DNA of 64,000 bases. Origin: Lepus europaeus (lineage: Eukaryota > Chordata > Mammalia > Lagomorpha > Leporidae). Positions within the stretch are counted from its first letter, which is position 1. Every line of letters begins with the position of its first letter. The notes beneath the pieces were generated by a model. The model saw nothing but the letters and a program-made list of their open reading frames with translations. It did not search any database and was not told where the DNA came from. The stretch lies in the NCBI RefSeq assembly GCF_033115175.1, contig NC_084835.1:61238448-61302447 (forward strand), in the 5' to 3' direction. Below, one piece after another: positions 1 to 11,720 of the stretch. Made by a program: the position numbers and the translations under genes.

Positions 1-163
1 GCTCAGACCACCCGGTCTGTGGTCCTTCATGATGGAAGCCACAGCAAATCAGTGCTTTTACAGCCCCCAGATTCTAATTAGCATGGTCTTGCCTCCCAGC
101 TTCTCCCTGCCAATGACAATGTCCTTCTTCATGACCCAGAGCAAGAGCAATTTTTTTTAAACC

Positions 164-510
164 TTTTTTTTTTTTTTTTTTTGACAGGCAGAGTGGACAG
201 TGAGAGAGAGACAGAGAGAAAGGTCTTCCTTTTTGCCATTGGTTCACCCTCCAATGGCTGCCGCAGTAGGCGCGCTGCGGCCGGCGCACCGCGCTGTTCC
301 GATGGCAGGAGCCAGGTGCTTATCCTGGTCTCCCATGCGGGTGCAGGGCCCAAGAACTTGGGCCATCCTCCACTGCACTCCCTGGCCACAGCAGAGAGCT
401 GGCCTGGAAGAGGGGCAACAGGGATAGAATCCGGCACCCCGACCGGGACTAGAACCCGGTGTGCTGGCACCGCAAGGCGGAGGATTAGCCTGTTAAGTCA
501 TGGCGCCGGC
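164..510 (-). mobile_element. CSINE, young type, full length
   Basis: Reversed full-length copy from poly-T and TGACAGGCAGAGTGGACAGT to the head at 510. Near-identical flanks (AGAGCAATTTTT..TAAACC at 144-163 and 514-532) are its target-site duplication. Confidence 0.95.
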
Positions 511-532
511 TAGAGAGCAATTTTTCTAAACC

Positions 533-1011
533 ACCATGTTGACTATGGCACTCCCTGTCCCCTTCCTTACCTGCATAGTAGGTCTGCAAAGTTGCAGGGG
601 CATTGAAGGCTCCCATGACTGTGTTACCATGACCCTTTCCAGCCTCATCCTCTTTAACTTCCTGCCCGATGCCTCTACTTCCTTCATGTACGACTCTGCT
701 TTTCCTGTACACGTCCATGCTGTCCCCTCAGTATCCCAGTCTACATTTCTAGGCCAAGGCCAAACGGAACCTCCAAAAAGTCTTGCCCTAATTTCGTTTT
801 CTTCTAAATTACAGAGTAAATTGTATGTATTCTGCTCACAGGGAACATAACTCACCTCCCCTAATTTTACTGTTATGTGTAACTGAACTCCATAACTAGA
901 TTCTAACACCTGGGACAAGAACCAATAGTTTATTGAGGTTTTTTTTTTTTTTTTTTTTTGCATTCTCCATACTTCTTGCATGAATGTCTTATACATGACA
1001 AGGATCAGTAA
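533..1011. other. Unique sequence, nothing recognised
   Basis: Frames up to 156 codons run through it but include the T-run and have no recognisable product. Confidence 0.5.
939..959 (+). repeat. Homopolymer T run
   Basis: 21 T without a SINE attached. Similar lone runs: T at 48099-48113 and 60567-60585, A at 25547-25563 and 41023-41044. Confidence 0.9.
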
Positions 1012-1121
1012 CTACAAGAAAGTTCAGGGAAAAAATGGAATTAAAAGATAACATTTATTTTGTTGCAAAAAGTATATGCATGGTTTTTTATAATATACAT
1101 TTTCTGTAAACATTTTGAAGA
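1012..1121 (+). mobile_element. Palindromic mariner-like element (about 110 bp)
   Basis: The block runs from AAGTTCAGGGAAAA through GGAATTAAAAGATAA and TTGTTGCAAAAA to CATTTTGAAG. Its ends are imperfect inverted repeats of a CTTCAAAAAGTTCATGGAAAA-type sequence that recurs at 31.6, 33.8, 37.0 and 46.4 kb. The name mariner-like is inferred from size, palindromic ends and the GGTGCAAAA motif. Confidence 0.55.
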
Positions 1122-2435
1122 CCCCTCAGGTCGGTGATGAATTGTTAAAATTCAAGGAGAAGTTAAAGCCAGTACTTGCTTTTTCTTTCTTCCAAGGAAA
1201 CAAAAGTAATATTTTGGTAATGGGATATAGAATGTGGGATCCAGTTTAGTGCCTAAAATGGTCCTTATTTTCAGTGCCAATTGTCCTGGCTTTTATTCAT
1301 CTGTCTCCTATGTCTTACCTGCAGATTAGTACGGGTTTTTGTGTTGTTTTGTTTTGTTGTTTTTTTATCTTGTGATGAAGAAGTGTTGATAGGGAAAGCT
1401 TTGAGGCTCCACTTGGGTTCCCACTTAATTACTTCTGTAATGTATTCATTGGATTATTTGCAGTAAGTAGTTCCTGAATCAGTTCTATGATGGAGTATAT
1501 TCATTTTATGAAGATTAGAAAAATGGATAGCAAACCATTTTTATTACATATGTTATTAAGGAAAGCAGAGTGGTGCTTTGTAACTTTTTCTTCAGAAAGG
1601 ATTTTCTTTTGTTTATTGCATCGCTGAATAATTCCCTCCCTTTCTACCCCAAGTACTCTCCAGAACAGCTATAGCTTCGGCAGTGCTTGCTGGCTAGACA
1701 AATATATCACTGCAATTGGAAAAATATCACTGGAGGGACAGATCCAGGTCTGAAAACAGTGCAATTAGCTCTCAGCATGAAAAGGTGTATCAGATGTTCC
1801 TGAAACCAAGTGACAGACAATGTTGGCTTGAGCTAGGCATATAACCAGGGGCTGACAATGGCCACATAGGTTCCCTCCCTGCCTGTTTCTGTCAACGAAG
1901 ATCAGTCCTGAGCTGAATTCCACTACTCACTCCAGGAGAATTCGCAGTAGGTAATTGTACAGAAGTGCATCAATAGATGTGGGGTCAAATATTCACTATT
2001 CCTCATTGTTTCCTTTATTTTTTACAAGGAATTTTGCTGCACAAATAATATGTGACTCTTCAGGAAAATCACCGTGGTCAACGGTGAGTGTGTGTGTTCA
2101 CAGCCTGTCCTTTGAAGAGCTACTTTATTTCAGCTCCTGTTGCTTCTGACAGGAATGCCAATCAGAGTTCCTGAGCCCCTAACCAACCTGCCTGGGAAAG
2201 CATGACACCAGCCCCCTACCCAGTGACTGGGCACAGGAGTAAGCTTGTCACCCAAGGTAGGACAACGGGAACTTTCCCTGGGAATTACGTCCACTGAAGC
2301 AGGAGTGAGAGGCCCCCGTCCTCCAGGATTGCTCTTCTTGATATGACATTAAATCTGTTTTTAACAGCTCCCTGCACTAAGGATAATTTGTTTGGATTGA
2401 AAGGAAAAGAGGAAGTCGGCTTAACCCAGAAAACA

Positions 2436-2522
2436 AAGAGATGCTAAGGAGGAGAAGAAGGAAGGGAAGGAAGGAGAGAGGCAGGGAGGGAAGGAGAGCG
2501 GGGGTAGAGACAGAGAGAGATG
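2436..2522 (+). repeat. Purine-rich low-complexity tract
   Basis: Almost pure A/G on this strand (AAGGAAGG and GGAGAGAG words). Confidence 0.8.
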
Positions 2523-2937
2523 CTAAGACCACCTTGCTGATTTGCTACACAATCATATGAGTGAACATATAACATGTGACACAGTCATGTGTGTGTTAGG
2601 CTCTGGAGAAGACGATGCTGCAGGTGCAGGGTTGTGGGTAGGTACAGTGAACACTGGTGTTTGGTTGTGCTTGGCTATTCCAGGGCACAACAGCGAGGGC
2701 ACAGGATGTTCCGGGTTGGTCTCATGTCACTTGGGCTACCAGGTAAGACAGCCATAGTGGTTGTGTATGGCTCTACCAGGATCTTTCAAAATAGTTAAGA
2801 ATATCAAAGATTCAAAATCATGGAGAACAATGTGCAGTATTCTGTGGCAGGCCATCAGGTGCCACAGGGTGCCCATTGGTGCAACGGGACTGTACACAGA
2901 GGAGCCAGGTGAGGCTCATAGAATCACCAAGGGTTTT

Positions 2938-2959
2938 TGGTGGTGGTGGTGGTGGTGCT
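2938..2959 (+). repeat. (TGG)n
   Basis: Seven TGG units. Confidence 0.85.
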
Positions 2960-3651
2960 TGACCAAGGACCAAGTGGAAAGGCTGGCTGGAATTTGTGCC
3001 CCAATGGAATCCCAGCTGTTTAAGTGGCAGGATAGACTTCTCATTCTCTTCACCTTTAGACTTTTAGAACCTCTGGAAGTGTTTGATTCCTGTTGTTCTG
3101 ATTTCTCTTCTTGTCTTGTTCTTTGATTGTCCCAGTGACTATGAGGGCTGTGCCAGAAGTGCAGGCAGACCCTGCACTAAGTCTACTGAGGCCAAACGAG
3201 GGAGCGATGCCATCATTGTCTACTTCACAGAATTGCTGTGGTCAATCAATATACTGATGATGCATATGGAAACACTGGAGAAAAGCACATGGCATGACAC
3301 TAACACCAACCACTACCAATGAATGTCTCTCAGCTCCAACATCAAAATATTTTACTCAGATGAAATGACCATAGCCTCCCATGATTGCCCACCATGGTTC
3401 TGCCCAGTTCTTTCTCAGAAATACCCAGAACACAAGGACCAGGGGACCTCCATCCAGCCTGTTGCTCTAGTCAGTGACCCTGACAGATCCTTTGATTTTG
3501 CAGAATTTACGTGGAAAGAACTGATTTAAGAAATCACAAATGAAACAGAACAATAAAGCATTTGTTTAACCATCTGCCACTCATAAACTATATTCATAAA
3601 TTCACAAGATAATACATATAAAAATCAGGCTGCAGTTTAAAAATTAAAGAA

Positions 3652-4006
3652 GGGGGTGCATTGTGATATAGCAGGTAAAGCTGTGACACTGCAGTCCATG
3701 TGGACACTGGTTCGTGTCCTGGCTGCTCCACTTCAGATCCAGCTCCCTGCTAATGCACCTGGAAAAAGCAGCGGAGGATGCCCCAAGTGTTTTGGGTCCC
3801 TGCCTCCCCTGTGGGAGACCTGTATTACACTCTTGGCTCCTGGCTTTGGCCTGGCCCAGTGCTGGCCATTGCAGCCATCTAGGGAGTAAACCAGTGGATG
3901 GAAGATCTCTCTCTGTGTGTGTGTGTGTGTTTGTGTGTGTTTGTGTGTCCCTCTTTCTCTGTAACTCTGACTTTCAGATAAATAAATCTTTTTAAAAAGA
4001 TAAAGG
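3652..4006 (+). mobile_element. CSINE, older type
   Basis: Older subfamily: weak head, TAGCAGGTAAAGC, a GGTTCGTGTCCTGG box-B-like motif, ending AAATAAATCTTTTTAAAAA. The CT-rich part has become a GT microsatellite (3917-3949). Confidence 0.85.
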
Positions 4007-4605
4007 GGAAACTAGAGAAAAAGCATATTTGTGAAAAAGCTTAAATTGTTCTGCAGAATTTAAAGGCTCAGGGACTGAATTCTTCCCCTGCATTATCAGG
4101 ACTCCCTGGGAAGACAGAATTGCTGTGGCCACCTCGAGCCATCCCTTGCGAGTGCTAACATCTTGAGTGAAATGGGGAACAGCTTTTAAAGAGCTGAATC
4201 TTCATTCTAGGGATGAGTATTAAATTTCACATTCCATGAAAGATTTGAGCTAGATCTGCTACATGAAAAGTGACTCTCTGCTAATGTCACTTGTGAGGAA
4301 GGAAGGTATCCCCTGCTTGCTTCTGATCTGCATTGCCTAGCTTTTATCGGCAAAACAGTGGTCATTTCTCCTCTTGGTCACCTTAGTTGTGCCTTGCGCA
4401 TCAAATGTACCTTAAGGATGTTTTAATTCTGGGCCAGGGCAAAGAGTTTTTGAGACCTCTCAATATGAGTTCAAACCTAAGTCTGGTCATCAGGAAATAC
4501 AGTGTAGTTTCCAAACCCTCTTGAAACTTGTCTAGCTAGTATACATGGTAAAATGAGGCTAACTCGCTGGATAAAAGGACTTTTTAAGGGATGTGTCTTT
4601 TTGTC
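4007..4605. other. Unique sequence, nothing recognised
   Basis: No repeat family, long frame or splice-flanked exon was seen. Confidence 0.5.
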
Positions 4606-4607
4606 TA

Positions 4608-5119
4608 CAATCATGCTCAGTGTCTATGGGAGTTGGTTCCAGGAATCCCATCAATACCCAAATCCTCAGGTGTTCAAGTGCCTCAAAGAAAATGGTGTAG
4701 TATTTGCATGGCACTGACACACATCCTCCTGTCTGCTTTAAATCATTTCTAGATGACTTTCTGTACCTAATACATTGTGTATGCTGTGTAAATAGTGGTT
4801 ACGCTTGTATCGTCGAGGGAACCAAGACAAGAATAAAAGAATCTGCTAATGTTCAGCACAGACACAGCCATCATAGGTGTCTCCACACAGCAGATCAATG
4901 AGGCTACAGGTAAGGAGTGCGTGCTGGAGACTGAGTGCCTGTGAGATGGCAGAGGCTGCCACAGGGTCTAGCCAAACAATACTCCATTCGTGGGACTCAG
5001 TAGAGTGAGCCATGCGTGGCAAATTCAAGTTTTGCTTTTTGGAACTTCCTGACATATTTTTTTATCTGCAGTTGGTTCAGTTCATGGATGCAGAACTGGT
5101 AGATTAGGAAAATGGACTG
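4608..5119 (-). mobile_element. Tigger2/MER2-like DNA transposon, complete ends
   Basis: The body matches the non-autonomous Tigger2/MER2 pattern in reverse: GGTTCCAGGA (4630-4639), GTAGTATTTGCATG (4697-4710), CATCCTCC, TTTAAATCATTTCTAGAT, CTAATACATTGT, TAAATAGTGGTTA, and GGCAAATTCAAGTTTTGC (5018-5035). It starts CAATCATGC and ends TGGACTG, with the TA target duplicated on each side (4606-4607, 5120-5121). No transposase frame remains. Confidence 0.8.
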
Positions 5120-5305
5120 TACTTCCCTCCACACCTCTCTGAATCCATGTAGATTTACTCATGAAGCAAAGACCATCCCACTTCAGCCCAGCATAGGGGG
5201 ATTGGATAGAAGGATTTAGGTATTTATGAAACCACTGGAGACCTGCGGGTATGAACATTTAGGGCCACTGTCACAATCAGGTTTGCTGTTGGAGAGTGAA
5301 GAGCT

Positions 5306-5628
5306 ATAGGTGGGTGTTTGTAGCACAGTTGGTTTTCACTACTTGGGACCCCACATCCCGTATCAGAGTTCCTAGCGCAAGTCCCAGCTCCACTTCAGAT
5401 CCAGCTTCCTGCTAATGCACACCCTGGGAGATAGCAGTGATAGCTCAAGTGCATGGGTCCTTGCCAGTCACATGGGACACCCAGATTGAGTTCTGGGCTC
5501 CTGGCTTTGACCCAACCCAGCCCTTGCTGTTGTGGGCATTCGAGGGGAGTGAACTAGCAGAGGGAGGATCTCTCTCTCTCCCTATCCTCCGCCTTTCAAA
5601 TCAATAAGTCAAAAAATCTAAAAATGTG
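5306..5628 (+). mobile_element. CSINE, older type
   Basis: Worn head, then CCCAGCTCCACTTCAGATCC, GCTCCTGGCTTTGACCCAAC, GAGTGAACTAGCAGAGG, a short CT run and an A-rich end. Confidence 0.8.
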
Positions 5629-7652
5629 CATTCATCCATTTCACCATGGATGAATGGAACAAAATTCCTACATTTTGATGTGCCTTCCTCCCCTTGGATC
5701 TGTTTTGTGTGAAAATTAAACTATGCTAAAGAAACATGAGAATGCCATGGAGGTGTGTGTGTGAAAAGATAGACTGAGATAATTTTATATGAATCTTTCA
5801 GCAAAAGAGTGGAAATAACTTGTGTTACTGTGCAACTTTTGGTGCAATTTTATGTTACATTGGAGCAATAAAAGGAAATGAGTCAGCCAACTACATTCTG
5901 CCCTGTGGGCTGGAAGCCATGTGACAGAGACCAATACTTCAGTTCCAGCGGCTCCCTTTCATCCTGCTGGCATCTGGGTTGGTGCCCAGGGGAGGGGACA
6001 ATGCTCTTCTGAGTGTACCAGTGACTCAGCTGTTGTCTCTGGGCCGCAAACCCACACTCTTCATTGCACCCCGTGGTGGCTCCAGCTCCCACCAGGTGCT
6101 GCCAGAGAAGGCATTGGCAGGGCTGGCAAAGAGTCTTGACCTTGCTGCCCACTCCTCATTCCTGAGTGTCTCCTGGTAAGCCTTGCTCAGCCCTGGGATA
6201 GGGGGAGGCCTCTCCAGAGTCCACCGAGCAGTTTTTCCAACACCCCTAGAGCCAATCTCACCCTAAGTGTCTGGAGGGCAGCATCAGCTGAGCAGCCCAG
6301 TGGGTCCTGAGCTTTCAGTCCCAGTTCCATCAGCCATAGGGGTGCGGGAAGGGCCACCACACCTGCTCTTCTCACCTCCCTGGGACAAGTTCCTCCATCT
6401 TGATGTTTTTAGTTCCCTAGTGAACAACTTCACACACACTTCGCAATTCTGCATATCACATTCTTTCTCTTCTCATAAATTGTATGACTTCTGTTCATTT
6501 GGCTGTACCTTGGCTTGATAGCACAGACAAATGGAATTTTGGGAATATGCATTGGCTTTGGATAAGTATTTCCTTAATGAATGACCAAGTGGATACATGA
6601 ATGAGCATGCCAATGCTCTCAGTAATGTTTGCTAGATGTTTATGCTCTGTGTGCTTCGCAGCAGTGGACACAATGGCTGCATGGGGAACATGGAAGGTGA
6701 CCTTAGCCGGGTCACCAACTTCTACCCTGGTTTCCGAACAAGTGCTTTTCCAGGCTCCGTCCTCAGAGCTCTGCAGCCTCAGAGTGGGCAGCCAATTCAG
6801 TCCCTGCACCTCGGGGTGAACTTGCCCCAGGTCAAACATGCCCTGTGCCTGTGTGACAGTGACTTGGAGACACCAGGAGGGACACTCTGCCCTGCCTGTG
6901 AATTTGGCATCTTTGCTATCTCCACTAGACCAAGGAAGCTGACAAGTCTGATGCTCACGCAAATCTCAAAGTACAGAGGAGAGAGAGTGGCCATGTGGAG
7001 AAGTCTAGCTGACTATTACCCAATCGAAGGCACATGGTAGGAAGCAAATAAACCTGATTAAAGAAAATGGAGTACATTTCTCCTTGCCAGAGAAATACAG
7101 ATAAATAAATTTTAAAATGCACCTGAAATTTTCCCCTGTCCCTGTTTGATGTAGGAATTGAATCCTAAAACCAGAGGAGTTGAATCCTAAAACCAGAGTG
7201 CCACCTGCTGTCCATTGTGACACTCAGAACCTGGGAGTGTTTAAGCAGATACCCAGCGTGTGGCAATATGGGGCCAAGTGTTCTTTGTTACCACGGTATG
7301 AAGGCATCTATCTATGTGTGACTGCCCCAGTCACTTAGCTCCAAATGAGAGATCTGGCCCTGCCCAAAGCAGGCGAACTTCCCCCATGTCCACAGGAGTC
7401 CCGGGAAAGGCATGTGCCTGTGCATCGAGCTCTGGTTTGCAAAGGTGTTTCTTGGGAAGAGGTCAAGATGCTACATTTGGGGGCAGAACTCTTGGCAGTT
7501 GAATCCAACAGTGAATAATGTGTGGAAATAAATAGATAGCATCACAGATTAGACACAGTAGGATTACAGAAATGCATTCCATGGGATTACTGGCCCACAG
7601 CATGTTGCAGTTGGGGGCGGGGGTCTCAGGGTGTTCTTTAGGAGGGAGTCAT
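5629..7652. other. Unique sequence, no gene recognised
   Basis: About 2 kb. The GC-richer part (5900-6950) carries overlapping frames of up to 155 codons on both strands; none shows a family motif or codon periodicity I can trust. Confidence 0.45.
7158..7198 (+). repeat. 22-bp tandem duplication
   Basis: TTGAATCCTAAAACCAGAG occurs at 7158-7176 and again at 7180-7198. Confidence 0.9.
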
Positions 7653-7667
7653 TTCATTGTAAGTCTT

Positions 7668-8005
7668 TTTTTTTTTTTTTTTTTTTTTGACAGGCAGAGT
7701 GGACAGTGAGAGACAGAAAGGTCTTCCTTTGCCATTGGTTCACCCTCCAATGGCCGCCACGGTAGGCGCGCTGCGGCCAGCGCACCGTGCTGTTCCGATG
7801 GCAGGAGCCAGGTGCTTCTCCTGGTCTCCCATGGGGTGCAGGGCCCAAGGACTTGGGCCATCCTCCACTGCACTCCCTGGCCACAGCAGAGAGCTGGCCT
7901 GGAAGAGGGGCAACCGGGACAGAATCGGTGCCCCGACCGGGACTAGAACCCGGTGTGCCGGCGCCGCAAGGCGGAGGATTAGCCTACTGAGCCGCGGCGC
8001 CGGCC
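7668..8005 (-). mobile_element. CSINE, young type, full length
   Basis: Full-length reversed copy with a perfect 15-bp target duplication, TTCATTGTAAGTCTT, at 7653-7667 and 8006-8020. Confidence 0.95.
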
Positions 8006-8020
8006 TTCATTGTAAGTCTT

Positions 8021-8380
8021 ATGAGTAGATGAGATGACGTGATGTAACAGCTCAGAGATGTCGCAAGAGGGTATTAGAGAGGGTGGGGCCTGTGTAAGAG
8101 CTTTGGGACTAGGTATGGTGCTGGTGCTGGTGCTGGTGATGATGATAAGCATCCTTTCTTAATTCCCTCCGTGTGGTGGGGAAAAGACCAATCAGTTTCT
8201 GAAGCCTCTTATTATGGGACATAGATCTTATGGACAAATATTAAAGGTAAGATTAAAATGCAAATGCCACAGAAAAGAAGTAACCATGGATTCACTCATG
8301 ATACTCCAAAGAGCAAAGGATTTCAAATTATATTCTCTCTTAGAGCCAATTTTGAAGTGCTGTGTTTGTGTGTGTATGTA

Positions 8381-8411
<31 letters not shown>

Positions 8412-9470
8412 AAGAGAGAGAGAGAGAAAGAAAGAAAGAAACAGGGGCTGGGTCAGGCATAGGTGAGCGAGAGATAGAAAACCTAAGAGGAATTGACAAT
8501 GGGGGTCAATGCAAGCGGCAGAGGGAACCACTAAAGCTGGCGGTGGGGACAGGAGACAAAGCCTGCTGCATAATGATATGATCACCACACCGACCCCAGG
8601 TGGACCCCATGGGAAGGCAAGGCCATGACTTCTCATTTTCTGGCTGGCTCAGTACCCTCGCCTCCCCAACCTCACTCCTGCTCCTGTCCCCAGCCTGGGA
8701 AAATGTGAGGAGGGGCCAAGTGTAGCAGCAATCCTGCTTACAAACCAATGATCTATAGGAAACTGTGAAGCTATGGTCACCAGTGTAATGGGGTCTTTTT
8801 CTATTTTCTCTCTTCAATTTTTCACTGCTTCATTTTTTTATCACTTGGAGTTCATTTCAAGACTTTGAGCTGAGGATATGATTTGTAAATACATAAACAT
8901 ATATCTGATATATATTCATGCCCTCTCTATGTACCAAAAAATGCATTGTGACACTCTATTAACTGATACATGGGCGGAATCAAGTGACATTGACAATGAA
9001 ACGCTACAAGATCCTAGAGTGCTTCAGAACCATCAATGATTAGAATTCAGCGAAAGTTAAGTATTGAGTGCATTTTCTTGTGTTCCACTTTCCTGAAATT
9101 GAACCTGCACATTACTAAATGTGATACTTGGTGACTCCTATCAACCAGGTTATCAATGGACTAGATCCTTCTTCCAAGTGTCTTTACACATCATTGCAAT
9201 AGAAGCAGGTAGAATCAAAGTGATTTCTATGCTGATAAAATATTTTCATTTCAATAATAATTGAAGACTTCCTGGGCAACAGAGATGTACCTTCATCATA
9301 GACATTGTCTGTCATAGGCATCATAGATATTGTCATTAATATTTCATTAATAGCATTGACACAGCAAAATTCTGTAGAGCATCTGGTGTCTCAGATTCTG
9401 TGCTCATCCTCAGCACCAGGGGACAGGAAAAAGAGCAGACATGTGTTTGCCTCCTCTGAATACTTCATCA
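8021..9470. other. Unique sequence with microsatellites
   Basis: Holds GGTGCT repeats near 8113-8150 and the compound microsatellite; otherwise nothing recognised. Confidence 0.5.
8361..8444 (+). repeat. Compound (GT)n(GA)n(GAAA)n microsatellite
   Basis: GT run with GTAT variants to 8401, then GA and GAAA units. Confidence 0.95.
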
Positions 9471-9484
9471 AAAGTGCCTGTTTC

Positions 9485-9818
9485 AGGCCTGCGCTGCAGC
9501 TCAATAGGCTAATCCTCCACCTGTGGTGCTAGCACCCCGGGTTCTAGTCCCGGTCAGGGCGCCAGATTCTGTCCTGGTTGCTCCTCTTCCAGTCCAGCTC
9601 TCTGCTGTGGCCCGGGAAGGCAGTGGAGGATGGCCCAAGTGCTTGGGCCCTGCACCCGCATGGGAGACTGGGAGGAAGCACCTGGCTCCTGGCTTTGGAT
9701 CAGTGCGGTGTGCCGGCTGCAGCGGCCATTGGAGGGTGAACCAATGGAAAAGGAAGACCTTTTTCTCTGTCTCGCTCTCTCTCTCACTGTCCATCCACTC
9801 TGCCTATCAAAAAAAAAA
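9485..9818 (+). mobile_element. CSINE, young type, full length
   Basis: Begins GGCCTGCGCTGCAGCTCAAT and ends CTGCCTATC plus A-tail. Target duplication AAAGTGCCTGTTTC at 9471-9484 and 9819-9832. It landed directly before the older copy at 9833. Confidence 0.95.
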
Positions 9819-9832
9819 AAAGTGCCTGTTTC

Positions 9833-10052
9833 TGGGGCTCCAGTGCTGTGTGGCAGTGGGTTAAGCCACCCTGCAGCTCTGCTTCTGATCCAGATTCCTG
9901 CAGATGCACCTAGGAAGGCAGCAGAGGATGGTCTAAATGCTTGGGCCACTGCCACCCACGTAGGGGACCAGAATGGAGTTTCTGGCTCCAGCCTTCAGCC
10001 TTACCCAGACCTGGCTATTGTGACCATTTAGGGAGTGAATCAGTGGATGGAA

Positions 10053-10087
<35 letters not shown>

Positions 10088-10141
10088 GTTGCTATGCCTT
10101 TTGAATGAATGAATGAAGAAATAAATAAATTTTTTTTAAAA
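9833..10141 (+). mobile_element. CSINE, older type
   Basis: TGTGTGGCAGTGGGTTAAGC, CTTGGGCCACTGCCACCCAC, a CT tract (10051-10085) and AAATAAATTTTTTTT. It lacks part of the box-B region. Confidence 0.85.
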
Positions 10142-10784
10142 ATCACTTTCTACTCCAAAGTGTAAACTTTCCACTCTATAGCACTAACCTGCACTTATTT
10201 TCCTCCGTAGCAAGTTAATCCTTTCTGAAATAATGTGTTATATTTATAAGGCAAAATATGCCATAAACACTAACACACACAGCAATCTGCATTTCTTCTC
10301 TTGTTGGTTGTATATCTCCTCTAGGAGTGTGTGAGGTTCGTGTGAGCAGAGACTTTGTCTCCTTCCTTACTGAATTTTTAGTGATGAGAAACATAAATAC
10401 TAAATAATCACTTATTGACCCGGGAATGATGATTGAACAAATCTATGTCCATAGATGTTCTAGCTTTTTCATATGCGGTTACTTTTTCTACTTTAAGTAA
10501 ACCCACATGTTTCTGATTTATGCAAAACGATTATTGAAATTTAGTAGGTGCTTCCATGGCCACGCGGGATGCATTTATAAAAATGAGGCATTTTGGAAGC
10601 CATATATGTCTGCCTAATTCACTCATTTCTCACCAAATTACGTGTCTCACATTATAACGCGAATCCCTTGGGCAGCTGTCCTTTACTTTCTGGTCGCTGC
10701 AGCTTTTTCGTATTAAGATACATAAACTCTAGAAAGCTTAATTTGAAACAGGTCAAATCTTGGACATATATGTTAAATGATCTA
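10142..10784. other. AT-rich unique sequence
   Basis: No repeat recognised; no gene. Confidence 0.5.
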
Positions 10785-11010
10785 CTGTGCAAACACTTAT
10801 TGAGTGAATACTGTAGCCCAGGCAAGTGCCTGTGCTTTACTTATGTTTAAATTTTACTATACGAAAACTCTCAAAATAAATACTACTCTCATCTTGCAAA
10901 TGTGACAGCTGAGTCTCAGACCTGCTTAGTAATCAACCTAAAGTTTAGCACTGAATGAGTGTTTGAAACTGGCCCAAGCCCTTCCGACTCTTAAATCCAG
11001 TCACGTGGGC
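10785..11010 (-). mobile_element. MIR, reverse orientation
   Basis: ACACTTATTGAGTGAATACT, CCAGGCAAGTGCCTGTGC, TCATCTTGCAAATGTGACAG, CTGAGTCTCAGACCTGC and GTGTTTGAAACTGGCCC give the reversed MIR order. Confidence 0.6.
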
Positions 11011-11220
11011 ACTTTTCCTTATAAGAAACAATGTTTGCTACAAGGTGTTAAAATCTTTTCTCACACAAAAATAGAACACAAACAGTTCGGTTTGTATGGA
11101 TCAGTCACAGCAGTTTGCCTACAAATATGACATTTTCCGTCATTGATTAGCGTTTTACATACTGACCCCTGACTGTGAACCCTCAGGTTGGTAATGTAGG
11201 CAGGACAGGGTGTAGTGGCA

Positions 11221-11408
11221 TGCTGTGAGTCCCGGGGTGCTGCGAGTTCTGGGGGTGCTGTGAGTCCCGGGGTGCTGTGAGTCCTGGGGTGCTGTGAGTC
11301 CCGGGGTGCTGTGAGTCCTGGGGTGCTGTGAGTCCCGGGGTGCTGTGAGTTCTGGGGTGCTGTGAGTCCTGGGGTGCTGTGAGTTCTGGGGTGCTGTGAG
11401 TTCCGGGG
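11221..11408 (+). repeat. 17-bp minisatellite, about 11 units
   Basis: Unit TGCTGTGAGTCCCGGGG with variants at the CCC/TCT/CCT position, 11 clean units and one 18-bp unit. Because 17 is not a multiple of 3 and the unit has no stop on the minus strand, an artefactual frame with a 17-residue period (11155-11496) runs through it. Confidence 0.95.
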
Positions 11409-11720
11409 TGCTCAGAGATCCAGAACTATAGCTTATGAGTGCCCTGAGATTGAGGGTGCTGATGTAGAGGTTTTCTGAGACCAGGGCTGCTGACACAGGG
11501 GTGCTATGTGCTGGGACCTGCTAGGAGTTCAGGGATTCCTTGAGGTCAGAGGTGCTAGCGGCTCAGGGAAGCTCTGAAATGAGGGCCACTCTGAGCTGAG
11601 GGATGCTAAAGGCAGAGATGCTGTGATTTCAGAGGTCTAGAAGTTCAGGGATGTGATGAACTTACGGGAACTAAGAGTTCAGGAATGCAGTGAGCTCAGG
11701 ACTCTATGATTCATAATAGG
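11409..11720 (+). repeat. Degenerate shoulder of the minisatellite
   Basis: Scattered worn copies of the same idea (GGTGCT.., GAGTTCAGGGAT, GATGCTGTGATTTCAGAGG, GCAGTGAGCTCAGGA) continue for about 300 bp, as if the clean block had been re-amplified from an older array. Confidence 0.55.

Larger units (their letters stand above)
1122..3651. other. Unique sequence, no gene recognised
   Basis: About 2.5 kb with ordinary composition. Apart from the purine tract and TGG run it shows no repeat or exon that I can name. Confidence 0.5.

Noticed and set aside
6495-6962. 155-codon minus-strand frame
   Set aside because: Unique sequence but no recognisable domain, and overlapping frames on the other strand are equally long.
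11155-11496. 113-codon minus-strand frame with a repeating Thr-Ala-Pro/Ser-Gln-His pattern
   Set aside because: It is the translation of the 17-bp minisatellite, whose length happens to keep all three frames open.
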